A stretch of DNA of 64,000 nucleotides from Meghimatium bilineatum (taxonomy: Eukaryota > Mollusca > Gastropoda > Stylommatophora > Philomycidae): contig CM067322.1 in assembly GCA_034231615.1 (NCBI GenBank), positions 52,582,456 to 52,646,455 of the forward strand. The letters run 5' to 3'. Position 1 is the stretch's first letter, and every line of letters begins with the position of its first letter. The position numbers were made by a program, and so were the translations under genes. This document shows, piece by piece, positions 57,801-64,000 of the stretch. Under the pieces are notes generated by a model. That model ran no database searches and was not told where the DNA came from. It saw nothing but the letters and a program-made list of their open reading frames with translations.

Positions 57801-60762
57801 CGAAAACACACGAATGACTTTTTAAAGGTAAACATCCTTCCCCCATAAGAGAGACACACCAAGGCCCTAGCTTCCTACATTGTGTAAGGTTTTTACTGAT
57901 TGTGCACAGTTTTTAGTCTCAACAGGTTGACATCTATAGTCAAATGTGACTAAAAGGGTCAGATATGGGATTGGTTGCTGTATTTTTAGAAAGTCAATGC
58001 TACCATAAAATGCCATGATGAAATTGAATGTATGCCCATGTGTTGTCAGCTCAAAAGAGAAGCAAAGAATAGTAGCACTGTTGACTTCCCATTCATGTTG
58101 TAGGAAGTCACTAAAGAGACTATGGGGAGTTGACTGTCCCATCTCATATAGGATCAAAGTGACAGAAACCAAACTGAAGTCGGATGTGACAAGCAAAAGG
58201 TGCAGATATCGCACAATAGCTGTAAACCTAACACATCACTCTGCATTCTCTGGATTGCATTCTGCTAATCTGCAGGAGTTTGAGAATGAATGCAGTAGTT
58301 GAAAGTGTTAGGATTGAAAGTAAAGATATTGCAGTCATGCTGCACACACCAATGTAATGAATTCCATTCTCTAGACCAGTGCTTCTCAACCTTTGTGAGA
58401 CAGTGACCCAGTAAAATTATTTTGACAAGACTATGGTGCAAACATATTCTATATACTCATAAATAACGTTACAATTCAAGGAGAGCACATCGTGGTAGAC
58501 ATTGTGCTGTGGCAAAGCGGTTAAGGTGCATGCACTAGACTACACCCTGCAAACTGACAGGAGCTTGAGAACAAACAGTGAAAGAAGAATAACATGTTTA
58601 CAAAATAAATTCAATATAACATTTTAATTCTATGAATGATTGGGATTTTAAATCATCTCTTCTCCTAAAGGGTTCAATGCATTCACATAATATTTTGTAA
58701 GCACTTACACATAATGGAGTTCTTTAGCTCTGGGGGTATGATGAAGCCCTGCTCCATGTCTTCGGTCTTTGGAGCAAAAATATTCTCTGTGCTCAGTTCA
58801 ACCTTTGTGTGCAAGAGGTCAGTCAGAGAAGCAACATCCACTGGACACTGTATATGGGACAGAATTGTTCCATTTTCCTCAATACCACTGTAAAATGGAT
58901 ATTAAAACGTAGTAACAGACAAAAATATTACTTCACATAATAATGAAGAGAATAGGAAGCAAAATGGAAGAAGAGATTCATGAAACTCAAGCAGGGTTTA
59001 GAGTCAGAAAAGGCACTAGATAGAGATCACATATATAATACGAGGATGATCATAGAAAAATGCAGATAATTCAATATCAACCTGCATGCATGTTTTACAG
59101 ATTACACATTTGCTTTTGACTGTGTGAACCATCATTAAATATGGGGAATAATGAAAAACATGGGTTTCCCAGAGCTCATATATGGCTAATTGCAGAGCTA
59201 AACAAAATTCAAGAAGCTGCAGTAAAAGTAGAACGGTAACATCAGAGGGGTTTAAAGACAAGGGTATATATTGTTGCCATACATGTTTCACATTTATGCA
59301 GAGTGCATTATGAGAAATGTGAAACATGAAACAACGCAACAAGAATTCAGACCCATAAACATATGAGGTCTACAGATCCAGAAATTAGATATGCAGAAGA
59401 CACAGTTCTATTAACATAAAATTAACTTACTGAACATGAAATCAACAAAATGCTTTAGCTAACAACAAAAACTGTTTCTAAATATGAAAAGTAAAAGTAA
59501 TGACAACCGACAAAGTGAAAACAAGAGCTAGAATTAATATTGATAACAATGTTTTAGAAGAAGTGAAAAATTTCGAATATCTAGGAGCTATATTCTGGAA
59601 AGAATATGTCACACGAAAACAACAGGCAACACATTTAATGATGTTACGGGCAGCACTAGCGATGTAGACCACAGTAAGCAGAAGTTTGTCACTGGGTAGA
59701 TTTATTTTTGTTACTGCATATAGAAAAAACCCACAGTACAAAGATTTCACACAAGAAGACACAGTCACACTGAATAGTAGTCTTTATTTTTCCTGCCATT
59801 GTGACACATTGGGGAACATGCAGTTAGATCCGTATTTTTCACGAACAAATGGCAAACATAGAGATGATATGGTCAGCAACACATCTGAAGTCTATATTTC
59901 CCCCAAAAGATCTAATAGCCATTTTCATATACTTGGTTGACCTAAGAGTGTGATTTTAAAGATACTTCAAGCTGAACTGGAAATTGAACTTTGGATCACT
60001 CTACTAGGAAGTCAGTGCACTAACCAATGAGTTAATACTAAATACACATAATTTGCATATAACATATCTTTATATAGACCATAAGGAAATTATTTTTGGC
60101 AAATTCTCATTTGGTTGACAGCAAAGGGACAGATATAAGGACACCTGACAGACCATATCTGAGATATAAGGATATCTGCAAAACAGCTGTGAACAATTTT
60201 ATGATCCATCACTTTTCTTGGGAAGAATTGATAGTTAATCAATCGTACAGCATGAAGTACTTCACAACACCGAGGCATTAAATTTTCTGAAGGGGCCTAC
60301 ACCAACAAGCGATGCAGATGAAAGACACACGCATTCTTAAATGCAGGTTTGGTATTTATATTCTGTTCTCACCCCTGTGAATCGAAAATGGTTAAAATTA
60401 GCCATGAAGAGAGGATGCAATTTGAGGGCTTTTGTAGTCCATTTGTAATTTTTACCCTGGCATGCTTCCTGACCTTCCACAAAGAAGCAAAAGGCTATCA
60501 TATGGAACATTGTATAATGGTGGATACACTCAAGTGGAGATGAGAGTATGAACATGTCCAAGACGCAATTATGATGTGTCAATGACTAACTAAATCACAA
60601 ATAAATATATTTACCTTAGTACATAGTGTACACACACAACCCACTGGGGCTTCTGACTGCGGCTGTTGTTAATGATGGTTGCCTGGGTAACAACCCACAT
60701 GTAGCCCCCATGTCTTGCTAAGAAACGGTATGAACCAGTCATAGTCTGCCCCTTTGAGAAAA
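42678..60762 (-). CDS. HIF1A: hypoxia-inducible factor 1-alpha-like gene, last eight coding exons
   Basis: Oxygen-regulated bHLH-PAS transcription factor subunit that pairs with ARNT and drives hypoxia genes. The exons, in transcript order, are 60615-60762, 58709-58887, 54195-54290, 52772-52890, 49173-49390, 46806-47089, 44229-44347 and 42678-42824. All have AG acceptors and GT donors, and all seven junction phases agree, giving 435 residues and a TGA stop. The parts in order are the PAS-B end and PAC, a linker, LSYLAP (N-terminal VHL degron), a serine-rich linker, DMRAPYIPMD (C-terminal degron), a basic stretch that may be a nuclear signal, and a C-terminal activation domain with DCEVNAP (FIH site) and LLQGQELLQALE. 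The 5' exons (bHLH, PAS-A, early PAS-B) are absent and expected beyond 64000. HIF-1 alpha versus HIF-2 alpha cannot be separated here; invertebrates usually have a single HIF alpha. The symbol is used in the family sense. Confidence 0.95.
43113..43195 (+). repeat. repeat D, copy 1
   Basis: Matches 45298-45385: GCCTTCTA(T/C)ATTCA(T/C)TCGTG, AAAAATGAGCATT-type block, AAAAAGTCAAA. Same orientation, both in HIF introns. Confidence 0.6.
43240..43497 (+). mobile_element. SINE-1 copy in HIF intron
   Basis: Near full-length SINE-1 with TTTACCTTCCACGCATGTCA, GTTGGCTGTCCCTTCCCATA, CATGCTGAAGTCTGATATGT and CCTGCTAATCTGCAGGAGTT plus GCAGAAGAAG tail. Antisense to the gene, in the intron before the last exon. 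Confidence 0.8.
43895..44105 (+). repeat. repeat F, right-facing arm
   Basis: About 100 bp of unique-looking sequence (GGGAGTTAATCCTGCCATCA, CACACTAAGAA) running into short units of TTCAGCTACATTATTGTTCT. An inverted copy lies at 47721-48125. Confidence 0.75.
44229..44347 (-). CDS. HIF1A: HIF alpha exon before the C-terminal activation domain
   Basis: 119 bp. It completes a Gly codon with the previous exon and encodes QETTSSSSVLLNLLMKGEDR, NYGYKVSNMLLDPNKSCHQ, ending in phase 0 so that the next exon follows in frame. Acceptor CCTTGTCTGCAG, donor CAG|GTTGGT. It is too short to show up as a long open frame; it was found because the neighbouring exons have incompatible phases (1 and 0) without it. 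The NLL and NMLL segments are consistent with an activation domain. This exon's identity rests on phase, splice signals and position. Confidence 0.85.
44445..45262 (+). mobile_element. LINE ORF2 3' half in HIF intron
   Basis: RT motif C remnant (PEIRYSDNTVLL), then FLNMKKTKIMATDKTKSRPK, VTHFYYLGTNINNAGDCAVE, TCVFPVATNGCEA, ELKCYRRVLRIPWTAKK, and after frame changes TKDIQECLCMSLEDAGQLAQ with FKRSIGKTTFLKEYVT. It ends GATGATGATG. Antisense to HIF, 5'-truncated, with breaks. Confidence 0.85.
45298..45385 (+). repeat. repeat D, copy 2
   Basis: Second copy of the 43113-43195 block, just after the LINE tail. Confidence 0.6.
45945..46020 (+). mobile_element. LINE 3' tail fragment
   Basis: Duplicates the end of the LINE at 44445-45262 (GAGATCCATAGG(G/A)AAGACTA, AAAGAATATGTCAC, GATGATGATGAT). 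Confidence 0.7.
46068..46265 (+). mobile_element. tRNA-derived SINE, family U, best copy
   Basis: It has both Pol III boxes: A-box in CTGTGGCGAAGTGGTACAGA and B-box in CGAGTTCGATCCTC, spaced as in tRNA genes. The body follows with CAATTGTGCAGCCGGACCGT, CAGAAAGCAATGGCAACCTA and a GATAGCTACGTCCTGGATAG end. Other copies: 15240-15340, 52296-52453, 63460-63510. Confidence 0.8.
46806..47089 (-). CDS. HIF1A: HIF alpha exon after the C-terminal degron
   Basis: 284 bp, encoding LFGLTESVFGPKQSLFEEPP, QPIKLSVRDMLGGSTAVASI, LKRPLDMNSLEKGPPRSKIV and NSSHILPQS. The KRP and PPRSK clusters could serve as part of a nuclear localisation signal (inference). The first base completes an Arg codon from the previous exon. 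Donor CAG|GTTAGA, phase 1. Read through the donor, the frame meets TAG at once (Gly-stop), so retention of this intron would give a protein without the C-terminal activation domain. Confidence 0.93.
47255..47290 (+). mobile_element. SINE-1 head fragment
   Basis: GGATGGAGAGTAAAGAATAG only, the conserved start of SINE-1. Confidence 0.4.
47340..47690 (-). mobile_element. RNase H-type LINE fragment
   Basis: The minus strand carries the QWIPSHCDLPGN remnant, then YHEITYQEKRTLITAIRKVD and DEQVIIFHIRTGHNKLNSH, with frame changes. Same strand as HIF, in the intron upstream of the exon at 46806. Confidence 0.75.
47721..47995. repeat. 44-bp minisatellite, 6 units
   Basis: Six almost identical units starting at 47721, 47765, 47809, 47853, 47897 and 47941: AGAACAAAAATGTATAGAAC, AATGCACATTGTTGAAGACTACAT. 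A shortened unit follows. The near identity implies recent amplification. Confidence 0.95.
47996..48125 (-). repeat. repeat F, inverted arm
   Basis: The reverse complement reads GGGAGTTAATCCTGCCATCA and CACACTAAGAAACTTTCTCA, matching 43915-44010 almost base for base. With the 44-bp array it forms the left-facing arm of an inverted repeat that encloses HIF exons 46806-47089 and 44229-44347. Confidence 0.8.
48126..49172. other. HIF intron sequence without recognised features
   Basis: A stretch at 48420-48660 is more GC-balanced (GGCCCACCCCGGCACAGAGC) and may be an old repeat. No exon found. Confidence 0.4.
49173..49390 (-). CDS. HIF1A: HIF alpha exon with the C-terminal oxygen degron
   Basis: Encodes IASPNDYMSMAVDVESMDKF, FQSIKTSEEDGDAEDIDFDM, RAPYIPMDGEEDLGLFAPSS and NVLFNLSSDINP, ending two bases into an Arg codon. 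RAPYIPMD corresponds to human LAPYIPMD around Pro564, the prolyl-hydroxylase target read by VHL. The acidic residues before it are kept. The Leu of LxxLAP is replaced by Arg here, and the Leu at the first position is Phe (FDMRAP). Acceptor TTCCTTGTAG, donor AG|GTAAAT. Confidence 0.97.
49498..49697 (-). mobile_element. tRNA-derived SINE with intact Pol III boxes
   Basis: The reverse complement begins GGGAGCCGCGTTAGCGCAGT, has A-box-like GTTAGCGCACTGG and B-box GGGTTCATTCC, then TTTTCAGATCGCAATGGCTC and GTCGACCCAGCCTTAAATGG. Rich in CpG, so probably young. Possibly the intact form of family T. Confidence 0.8.
49835..50030 (+). mobile_element. LINE C-terminal fragment
   Basis: Reads IRRQQIKLFSYAFRLTSDSV, LLYRHDGYKARGRPCK and WITEIKQS; the same block occurs at 25165-25500 on the other strand. 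Confidence 0.7.
50176..52292. repeat. 2.1-kb minisatellite of 30/32-bp units in HIF intron
   Basis: Roughly 65-70 units of two main kinds: TCTGAGATAAGAATGTCAAG + CACTCCAATG (30 bp) and TCTGAGATAAGAATGTCAAT + CTCTCCAATATG (32 bp). The kinds alternate in higher-order patterns; near 52010-52240 the pair repeats regularly. Every unit carries AGATAAG, a match to the GATA-factor consensus WGATAR. Units lack stop codons in several frames, so long spurious open frames appear on the minus strand. Confidence 0.97.
52296..52453 (-). mobile_element. tRNA-derived SINE, family U
   Basis: The reverse complement has CTGTGACGGCAAAGGTATCG, GGGTTTAAAATACC (damaged B-box), GCAATGGAAAACTACTAAAC and a GGTTGATGGCTATGGCATCA end. 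It borders the minisatellite. Confidence 0.75.
52772..52890 (-). CDS. HIF1A: HIF alpha exon, linker between the two degrons
   Basis: 119 bp, encoding LLSPSHVLKQEPGTSTPDMC and YRKDASPAASALSSNSSSR; its first two bases complete an Ile codon. Ser/Pro-rich, as in the region between degrons in other HIF alphas, and likely unstructured. LKQEP resembles the psi-K-x-E sumoylation consensus (inference). Donor AGG|GTAAGT. The acceptor CAACAG lies only a few bases from a dispersed intron repeat (52897-53068). Confidence 0.9.
52897..53068. repeat. repeat E, copy next to an exon
   Basis: ACAGACACTCTTTATTATAA, TTTTTCATTGAAACAACTGT, AGGCTCGAACCTGTTACATC, CTCCCAACTCTGTG; the same order occurs at 56356-56516. 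On the minus strand ACAGGTTCGAGCCTT resembles a Pol III B-box, so it may be tRNA-derived. Confidence 0.7.
53722..53875 (+). mobile_element. SINE-1 relative with different tail
   Basis: GCTGAAGACGGATGTGTCAG, GTCGAAAGGCGCAGATAACA and GCTGTAAAACTTGAGACAAC match SINE-1, but the tail is new (GGACGGTCAGCGGAATGCTT, GAGGGTCCGCCGC) and ends in AAAGAAGAAAAGG. CpG-rich. Possibly a third subfamily. Confidence 0.6.
54195..54290 (-). CDS. HIF1A: HIF alpha exon with the N-terminal oxygen degron
   Basis: 96 bp, encoding QDKNAEDLSYLAPNAGDELI and SLPFTAFSGHD. LSYLAP is a perfect LxxLAP, equivalent to LTLLAP around human Pro402, and the following AGDELISL matches human AGDTIISL. The first two bases complete a Phe, the last base starts an Ile. 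Acceptor TTCATTCTAG, donor A|GTAAGT. Confidence 0.96.
54462..54535 (+). mobile_element. tRNA-derived SINE fragment, family T
   Basis: CTGGCTTCCTAGTCCAGTGA, B-box-like GGTTTAATTCCCAG, then TTCAACTGGAAATATTTTAA. Confidence 0.5.
54845..55030. promoter_or_regulatory. CpG-rich islet in HIF intron
   Basis: About 15 CpGs in 180 bp in an otherwise CpG-poor intron. It holds CAAAATGGCGACTAG (YY1-like on the plus strand) and TGATTGGTTAG (inverted CCAAT box). A perfect donor AAG|GTAAGT follows on the plus strand at 55452. This could be an internal or antisense promoter, or a young CpG-rich insertion. Confidence 0.35.
55031..56290. other. AT-rich HIF intron sequence
   Basis: It has a short CA microsatellite near 55551-55561 and two loosely similar blocks (55500-55760 and 55800-56230, each with CATA(T/C)TTGCAATATGCA/ATATGCATAATTCAA-type lines and a TGGCATGG/GGTGGCAGGG end), suggesting an old tandem duplication. 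No exon. Confidence 0.4.
56291..56581. repeat. repeat E copy between 65-bp direct repeats
   Basis: 56291-56355 and 56517-56581 both read AGCACCTTGGTAGCTCAAGA through TTTCTGATAAACA. Between them, 161 bp match repeat E near the exon at 52772-52890. Either a truncated tandem duplication or an insertion with an unusually long flanking duplication. Confidence 0.75.
56590..58035. other. AT-rich HIF intron sequence with a purine tract
   Basis: 56730-56960 has loose repeats of TTTTAGTGGCAA(C/T)A. A G11 run followed by GAGAGGAGGAGAGGGGGG lies at 57449-57476. No exon found. Confidence 0.4.
58036..58295 (+). mobile_element. SINE-1 copy in HIF intron
   Basis: Near full length: GAAGCAAAGAATAGTAGCAC, GAGTTGACTGTCCCATCTCA, AACTGAAGTCGGATGTGACA, TTCTGCTAATCTGCAGGAGT. 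Antisense to HIF. Confidence 0.75.
58298..58590 (+). mobile_element. second SINE-1 tail, with a 158-bp insertion
   Basis: SINE-1 3' part (GTTAGGATTGAAAGTAAAGA, ATTCCATTCTCTAGAC) continues after 58540 with TACACCCTGCAAACTGACAG, GAGCTTGAGAACAAACAGTG and GAAAGAAG. The insert 58377-58534 is bordered by CTAGAC (one mismatch over 8 bp) and begins CAGTGCTTCTCAACCTTTGT, like hAT element ends; its other end shows no matching inverted repeat. Confidence 0.5.
58709..58887 (-). CDS. HIF1A: HIF alpha exon after the PAC motif
   Basis: 179 bp, encoding GIEENGTILSHIQCPVDVAS, LTDLLHTKVELSTENIFAPK and TEDMEQGFIIPPELKNSIM. It corresponds to the human segment starting SGIIQHDLIFSL; LLHTKVE matches LFTKVE. The first base completes a Ser and the last starts a Phe codon. 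Acceptor ATTTTACAG, donor T|GTAAGT. Confidence 0.95.
58930..59640 (+). mobile_element. LINE ORF2 fragment in HIF intron
   Basis: From RT motif 1 (EIHETQAGFRVRKGTR) through degraded motif A/B, PEIRYAEDTVLL (the YADD box changed to YAED), then TDKVKTRARINIDNNVLEEV and NFEYLGAIF. Many breaks. Closely related to 44445-45262. Confidence 0.75.
59775..60038 (-). mobile_element. tRNA-derived SINE, family T
   Basis: The reverse complement starts CATTGGTTAGTGCACTGACT (A-box), AAAGTTCAATTTCCAG (B-box remnant), then a body with GCTGACCATATCATCTCTAT. Confidence 0.6.
60615..60762 (-). CDS. HIF1A: HIF alpha exon: PAS-B end and PAC motif
   Basis: 148 bp, encoding FSKGQTMTGSYRFLARHGGY, MWVVTQATIINNSRSQKPQW and VVCVHYVL. 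It matches human [20 protein letters not shown] and [20 protein letters not shown] nearly residue for residue. This is the beta-sheet end of PAS-B, the dimer surface with ARNT. The first two bases complete a codon from an exon not in view. Acceptor TTTTTTTCAG, donor AG|GTAAAT, both good. Confidence 0.98.
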
Positions 60763-61679
60763 CTGAAAAAAAGCAACAAGAACTCCCATGCAATCCATTG
60801 TTCTAATGATGTAGCAGTATCTACTTCTTGCTATGATAATAAGTGAAATTGCAGTAAAACTTTAAATATTGCAACATGACTTATATAGGCAAACATGGCA
60901 AGAGGCTTGCTGACTCTTTCTGCCAACATCTTCCTGATATTAACCCCAAATCTAAACTCCTGCTACTATACATTTAAATGGTATGGACAATCTTACAATC
61001 TTGGTGCCAGTAACATCCAAATGATTAATAAAATCTTTCCTCACCGATGATAGGGCTCAAGCATGACTTTGAGAATTGTTATATTGCAGCATGGTACAGT
61101 AGAGCAGAGCAGTCTGCTCTTGGCATATTGCACCACGTTATATAAATATGATATTCTTTTATTATATTTATTTATAGTCCTGTTTTATTGGGGTCTCATT
61201 TCTCCATGCAGATCTCACCGGTATAGTGGTTAAGCAATTTGCATTATGCTCAAAAGAAAATCATGAATTCGATCTCAAGTATATTTAAAAAAAATAGAAA
61301 GTAATGAGCATTATAACGTGAAGTTCTGAGGTTACATGTTATGAATGGTACTCTTGACAGGTTATTGAAAGGGGCAGAGCACATGTGGAGAATCCAGTGA
61401 ATTTAATTCTGTATTCCTTTTTAACCTTTTTCTTCCAGTTGTTTAAATGTCTATTTACCATCATACTTTTATTGTCTTCCTAATGTTAAATGTCTATACT
61501 GCTTTTGTGGTCTTCATATTGTTAACGGTCTAGCGTCTATTCCATTAATAATGCTAAATTTGTTTGTCCTGTTTGTGATGGTTCCTGAGTCTTGCTGGTT
61601 AACACATTCCACATTCTATCCATCAGGGGCCCAGTTCTACCCATGCCATATTTCATAATAAATTCTTCCAATTGTAAGC
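60763..61679. other. HIF intron, AT-rich, with a tRNA-like remnant
   Basis: At 61205-61275 TCACCGGTATAGTGGTTAAG (A-box-like, resembling tRNA-Asp) is followed by GAATTCGATCTC (B-box-like). No exon of the PAS-B start was found. Confidence 0.45.
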
Positions 61680-61812
61680 AATAGATGTGACAAGATGGAC
61701 GAGGCATTTTAAGGACCTAAGCTACATAGAGAGTTGAAAGGTGAATGGGTAGATCGAGCTAGAAGTCAAACCTGGACCACTTTAATAGGAAGTCAATTTA
61801 CTAACCCGTCTC
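61680..61812 (-). mobile_element. tRNA-derived SINE fragment, family T
   Basis: The reverse complement reads GGGTTAGTAAATTGACTTCC, AGTGGTCCAGGTTTGACTTC, TAGCTCGATCTACCCATTCA. Confidence 0.55.
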
Positions 61813-62279
61813 CTACAAACATATAACTGGATCATCTAAATATATGCACAAATGGTGTGCCATGGCAAACCAGTGTGCATGTGAGCCAATGTTAGGTGTT
61901 CTGCAGTAGTGAAGAAATATTTCACAGATATAACATTAACTAGACATTTTATAACTATTATTTTATATTGATAATTATGTTGATATCAATATAAAATAAG
62001 TGAATACATGTATTGTATTGATTATATAAGACTTACATAAAAGGAAATATATGAGTATAGTTCTTATATTATGTATCTATATTTATTAAATAATAAAACT
62101 AAAACTACCATATTGTAAAATTTGTGTACCCAATTATATTTGTGTACTGTAGAATTGTAAGAAATTGTGTGTGTGTGTTGGGAGAGAAAAGGTTGGATAG
62201 CATTGACCTAAATGTTAGTAATCTAAACAAGTAGTTCTCAATGTGGTCCATTTTGTTAGGGGGTCACAAATAAAAAAAA
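61813..62279. other. AT-rich stretch
   Basis: No gene. AGTAGTTCTCAATGTGGTCC at 62229-62248 faintly resembles a hAT end, as at 58377. Confidence 0.35.
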
Positions 62280-63260
62280 AATTAAGGTGCCATAGACCCA
62301 CCTTGGAGATGTCACAGATTGATAACTATCTTGTTGGTATTCTCCATTCTGCGCAAGCTGTCCAGCCTCTTTTAGTGTCATATTCTGAAGATTTTTCAAT
62401 GTCCTGTATCCTATCATAGTCTTGGTGTGCTTTGTTATCATTCCTGGAACCTTTCCTTCATGATTAATCTCTTTAAACCATTGTGTCTTTATATGTCCAA
62501 AATGTGCTAGCTTGCATTGTTTTATAGTTTTGAGGAGCCAGTCTTCTATGTTAAAGTCTTTATACATGTTGTCTGTGTTGGATCATCTTTCTATCCATGA
62601 CAATCTTGGCACCGTTCTATAGACTTCCATTTCAAATATTTTCTTCATTGTGAATGCCACTGCCCAAGTCTCAGAACCATATGTTGCCACTGGAAAAATA
62701 TAGCTTCATAATAGTTGTAACTGTGTTTTTCTATGTCCCTTGCCATCGATTTTTCATCAATGTTTTTTTGTAATCATTGCTAATCTCTTTCTGATCCCTG
62801 TTTAACAATCTCCTGTGATGTTAATGGTTGACCTGAGTTATTAAAAGTTGTTGACATTTTCTAATTGTTGTCAATGACTATTGTAGGTGTGAATCCATTT
62901 ATGTTGATATGCATTAATTTTGTCTTCTGTACATTTAGGAAAAGATTTTAAGCCTCACTTCAATAGTTAACTGACATACTAATGTGTTTCAGACCTGTCG
63001 GGCTTATGATATTAAGGCAGATTTCATCTGCATACCTAATTTCTGGAATATCATGGCCTTTGGTATTAAGAGGTTGAAAATGTTCATAATGTGAATCTTC
63101 TCATGCATGATGTTTTCTGCATATAAGTTTAAACAGACCTAGTGAGAGGATGCAGTCTTGTTTGACACCTTTTTGGACCTTGAACCAGTCAGAGTTTTCT
63201 CGCTTGAAGTGGACAGATGTCTATTCCGTGTAAAGCATTTTAATAAGTGATATGAGATGG
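62280..63260 (-). mobile_element. LINE ORF2 3' half
   Basis: The minus strand, from 63230 down, has a Q-GVKQD-IL-type motif B remnant, PEIRYADEICLN (motif C, YADE), a KPIHINGFTP-like piece, ATYGSETWAVAFTMKKIFEM, CKLAHFGHIKTQWFKEINHE, and KNLQNMTLKEAGQLAQNGEY. Several stops. Related to 24620-25150. Confidence 0.8.
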
Positions 63261-63307
63261 TGTAGGAAGATGGTTATCATGAGTTTTTGGCATTGAATAC
63301 GTCTTTC

Positions 63308-63458
63308 GCACAAGATGGATGTGTTGGGTCATTGGTGCAAATAAAACGGTGACACAACACATTTCCATTCTCTGGACTACATTCTGCTGGAAATCTAGTA
63401 GAATCATTGCCCATCTACAAGGGAGGGAGTTTGAAAATTAATGCTGAAGCAGAATATG
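63308..63458 (+). mobile_element. SINE-2 copy
   Basis: CAAGATGGATGTGTTGGGTC, GGTGCAAATAAAACGGTGAC, CTCTGGACTACATTCTGCTG, with the right half of the hairpin shortened, and a GCTGAAGCAGAA end. Confidence 0.7.
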
Positions 63459-63459
63459 T

Positions 63460-63510
63460 ATTAGTAGTTTGACATTGCTTTCTGAGCCGGTTCTGGTAAC
63501 TTACTAGTTA
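63460..63510 (-). mobile_element. tRNA-derived SINE end, family U
   Basis: The reverse complement contains CCGGCTCAGAAAGCAATGTC and AAACTACTAATA. Only the 3' part. Confidence 0.5.
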
Positions 63511-64000
63511 CCATCCTAGATGAGACCTCAGTCCAATGCAGTGGGATTTCCTTGGAAGCCACTGTAGAATAATAAAATCTTCTGCCTTCTCTACCAGCAG
63601 TTGTGTGTACAGTAAAGAAGGTTGTCCTCTTACTAAATTGCTGCACATAGTTCATTTTTCAACATAGAACCACATTTTTTTCCCCAGTACATCCAACCAA
63701 CAATTAAAGACTTGCCGTAGCAGACTTTAGATTAGCATTTCTGCTGTAGTTCAGCTGACAAGTCATTGCACATGCATGGTGTTGCTGTGCACAAGCAGAC
63801 ATGTGGAACTTTACATAAGCAATACAGGAGTAGGGGAACAAAATAGGATCCATCCTTACTGAAAGGGAATTGGCTATCACTCACTGTGAGGTACTATCCC
63901 TTACACACTCTGCCCTACCCCTCAGAAATTGGAATTTAATTCAAGGAAAGAAATTATATAAATAATAAGCCTAGAAGAAAGCTTTAAAGCTATTTATTTA
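63511..64000. other. unassigned stretch at window end
   Basis: No exon or repeat recognised. Confidence 0.4.

Noticed and set aside
58377-58534. A hAT transposon
   Set aside because: One end resembles hAT termini and the flanks show an imperfect 8-bp duplication, but the other end has no matching inverted repeat; kept only as an unclassified insertion.
60763-64000. Search for earlier HIF exons (PAS-B start, PAS-A, bHLH)
   Set aside because: I looked on the minus strand for the expected blocks and found none; they are assumed to lie outside the window.
1-64000. LTR retroelements or virus-derived genes
   Set aside because: No gag, protease, integrase, capsid or envelope-like sequence and no paired LTRs were recognised; all reverse-transcriptase pieces are of the non-LTR type.

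Overview
This is animal nuclear DNA. It is AT-rich, split by introns and packed with interspersed and tandem repeats. One host gene can be read with confidence: the last eight coding exons of a hypoxia-inducible factor alpha subunit (HIF-1 alpha type), on the minus strand from 60762 down to 42678. All seven exon junctions agree in reading phase and together give 435 residues plus a stop codon. They cover the end of the PAS-B/PAC region, an N-terminal LxxLAP degron, the C-terminal RAPYIPMD degron, and a C-terminal transactivation domain with the DCEVNAP site for FIH. The bHLH, PAS-A and early PAS-B exons are not visible and presumably lie beyond 64000. An invertebrate, probably a mollusc, fits the protein and the repeat landscape. 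That assignment is inference; no species can be named.

Layout: 1-42000 lies 3' of the HIF gene and holds no convincing host gene. It is a mosaic of LINE (non-LTR retrotransposon) fragments, two related SINE families with hairpin tails (here SINE-1 and SINE-2), two tRNA-derived SINE families (T and U), a GC-richer 1.2-kb dispersed element of unknown class (element A, three copies, two with clear target-site duplications), part of a pogo/Tigger-like DNA transposon, and many minisatellites with units of 21-64 bp. 42678-60762 is the HIF gene. Its introns carry the same repeats plus a 2.1-kb array of 30/32-bp units, each with a GATA-type motif, an inverted repeat enclosing two exons, and a CpG-rich islet. 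60763-64000 is intronic or 5' sequence with LINE and SINE copies.

The nested insertions give relative dates. Element A entered a LINE at 4200, SINE-2 entered SINE-1 at 8219, and an RNase H-bearing LINE entered one arm of a tandem duplication at 39308. The LINE and SINE families appear linked, because SINE-1, SINE-2 and the RNase H LINE share a GAA-rich 3' tail. I saw no LTR retroelement, virus-like element, rRNA gene, intact tRNA gene or CRISPR array. All translations and alignments were done by eye, so boundaries of repeats are approximate unless a target-site duplication is given.
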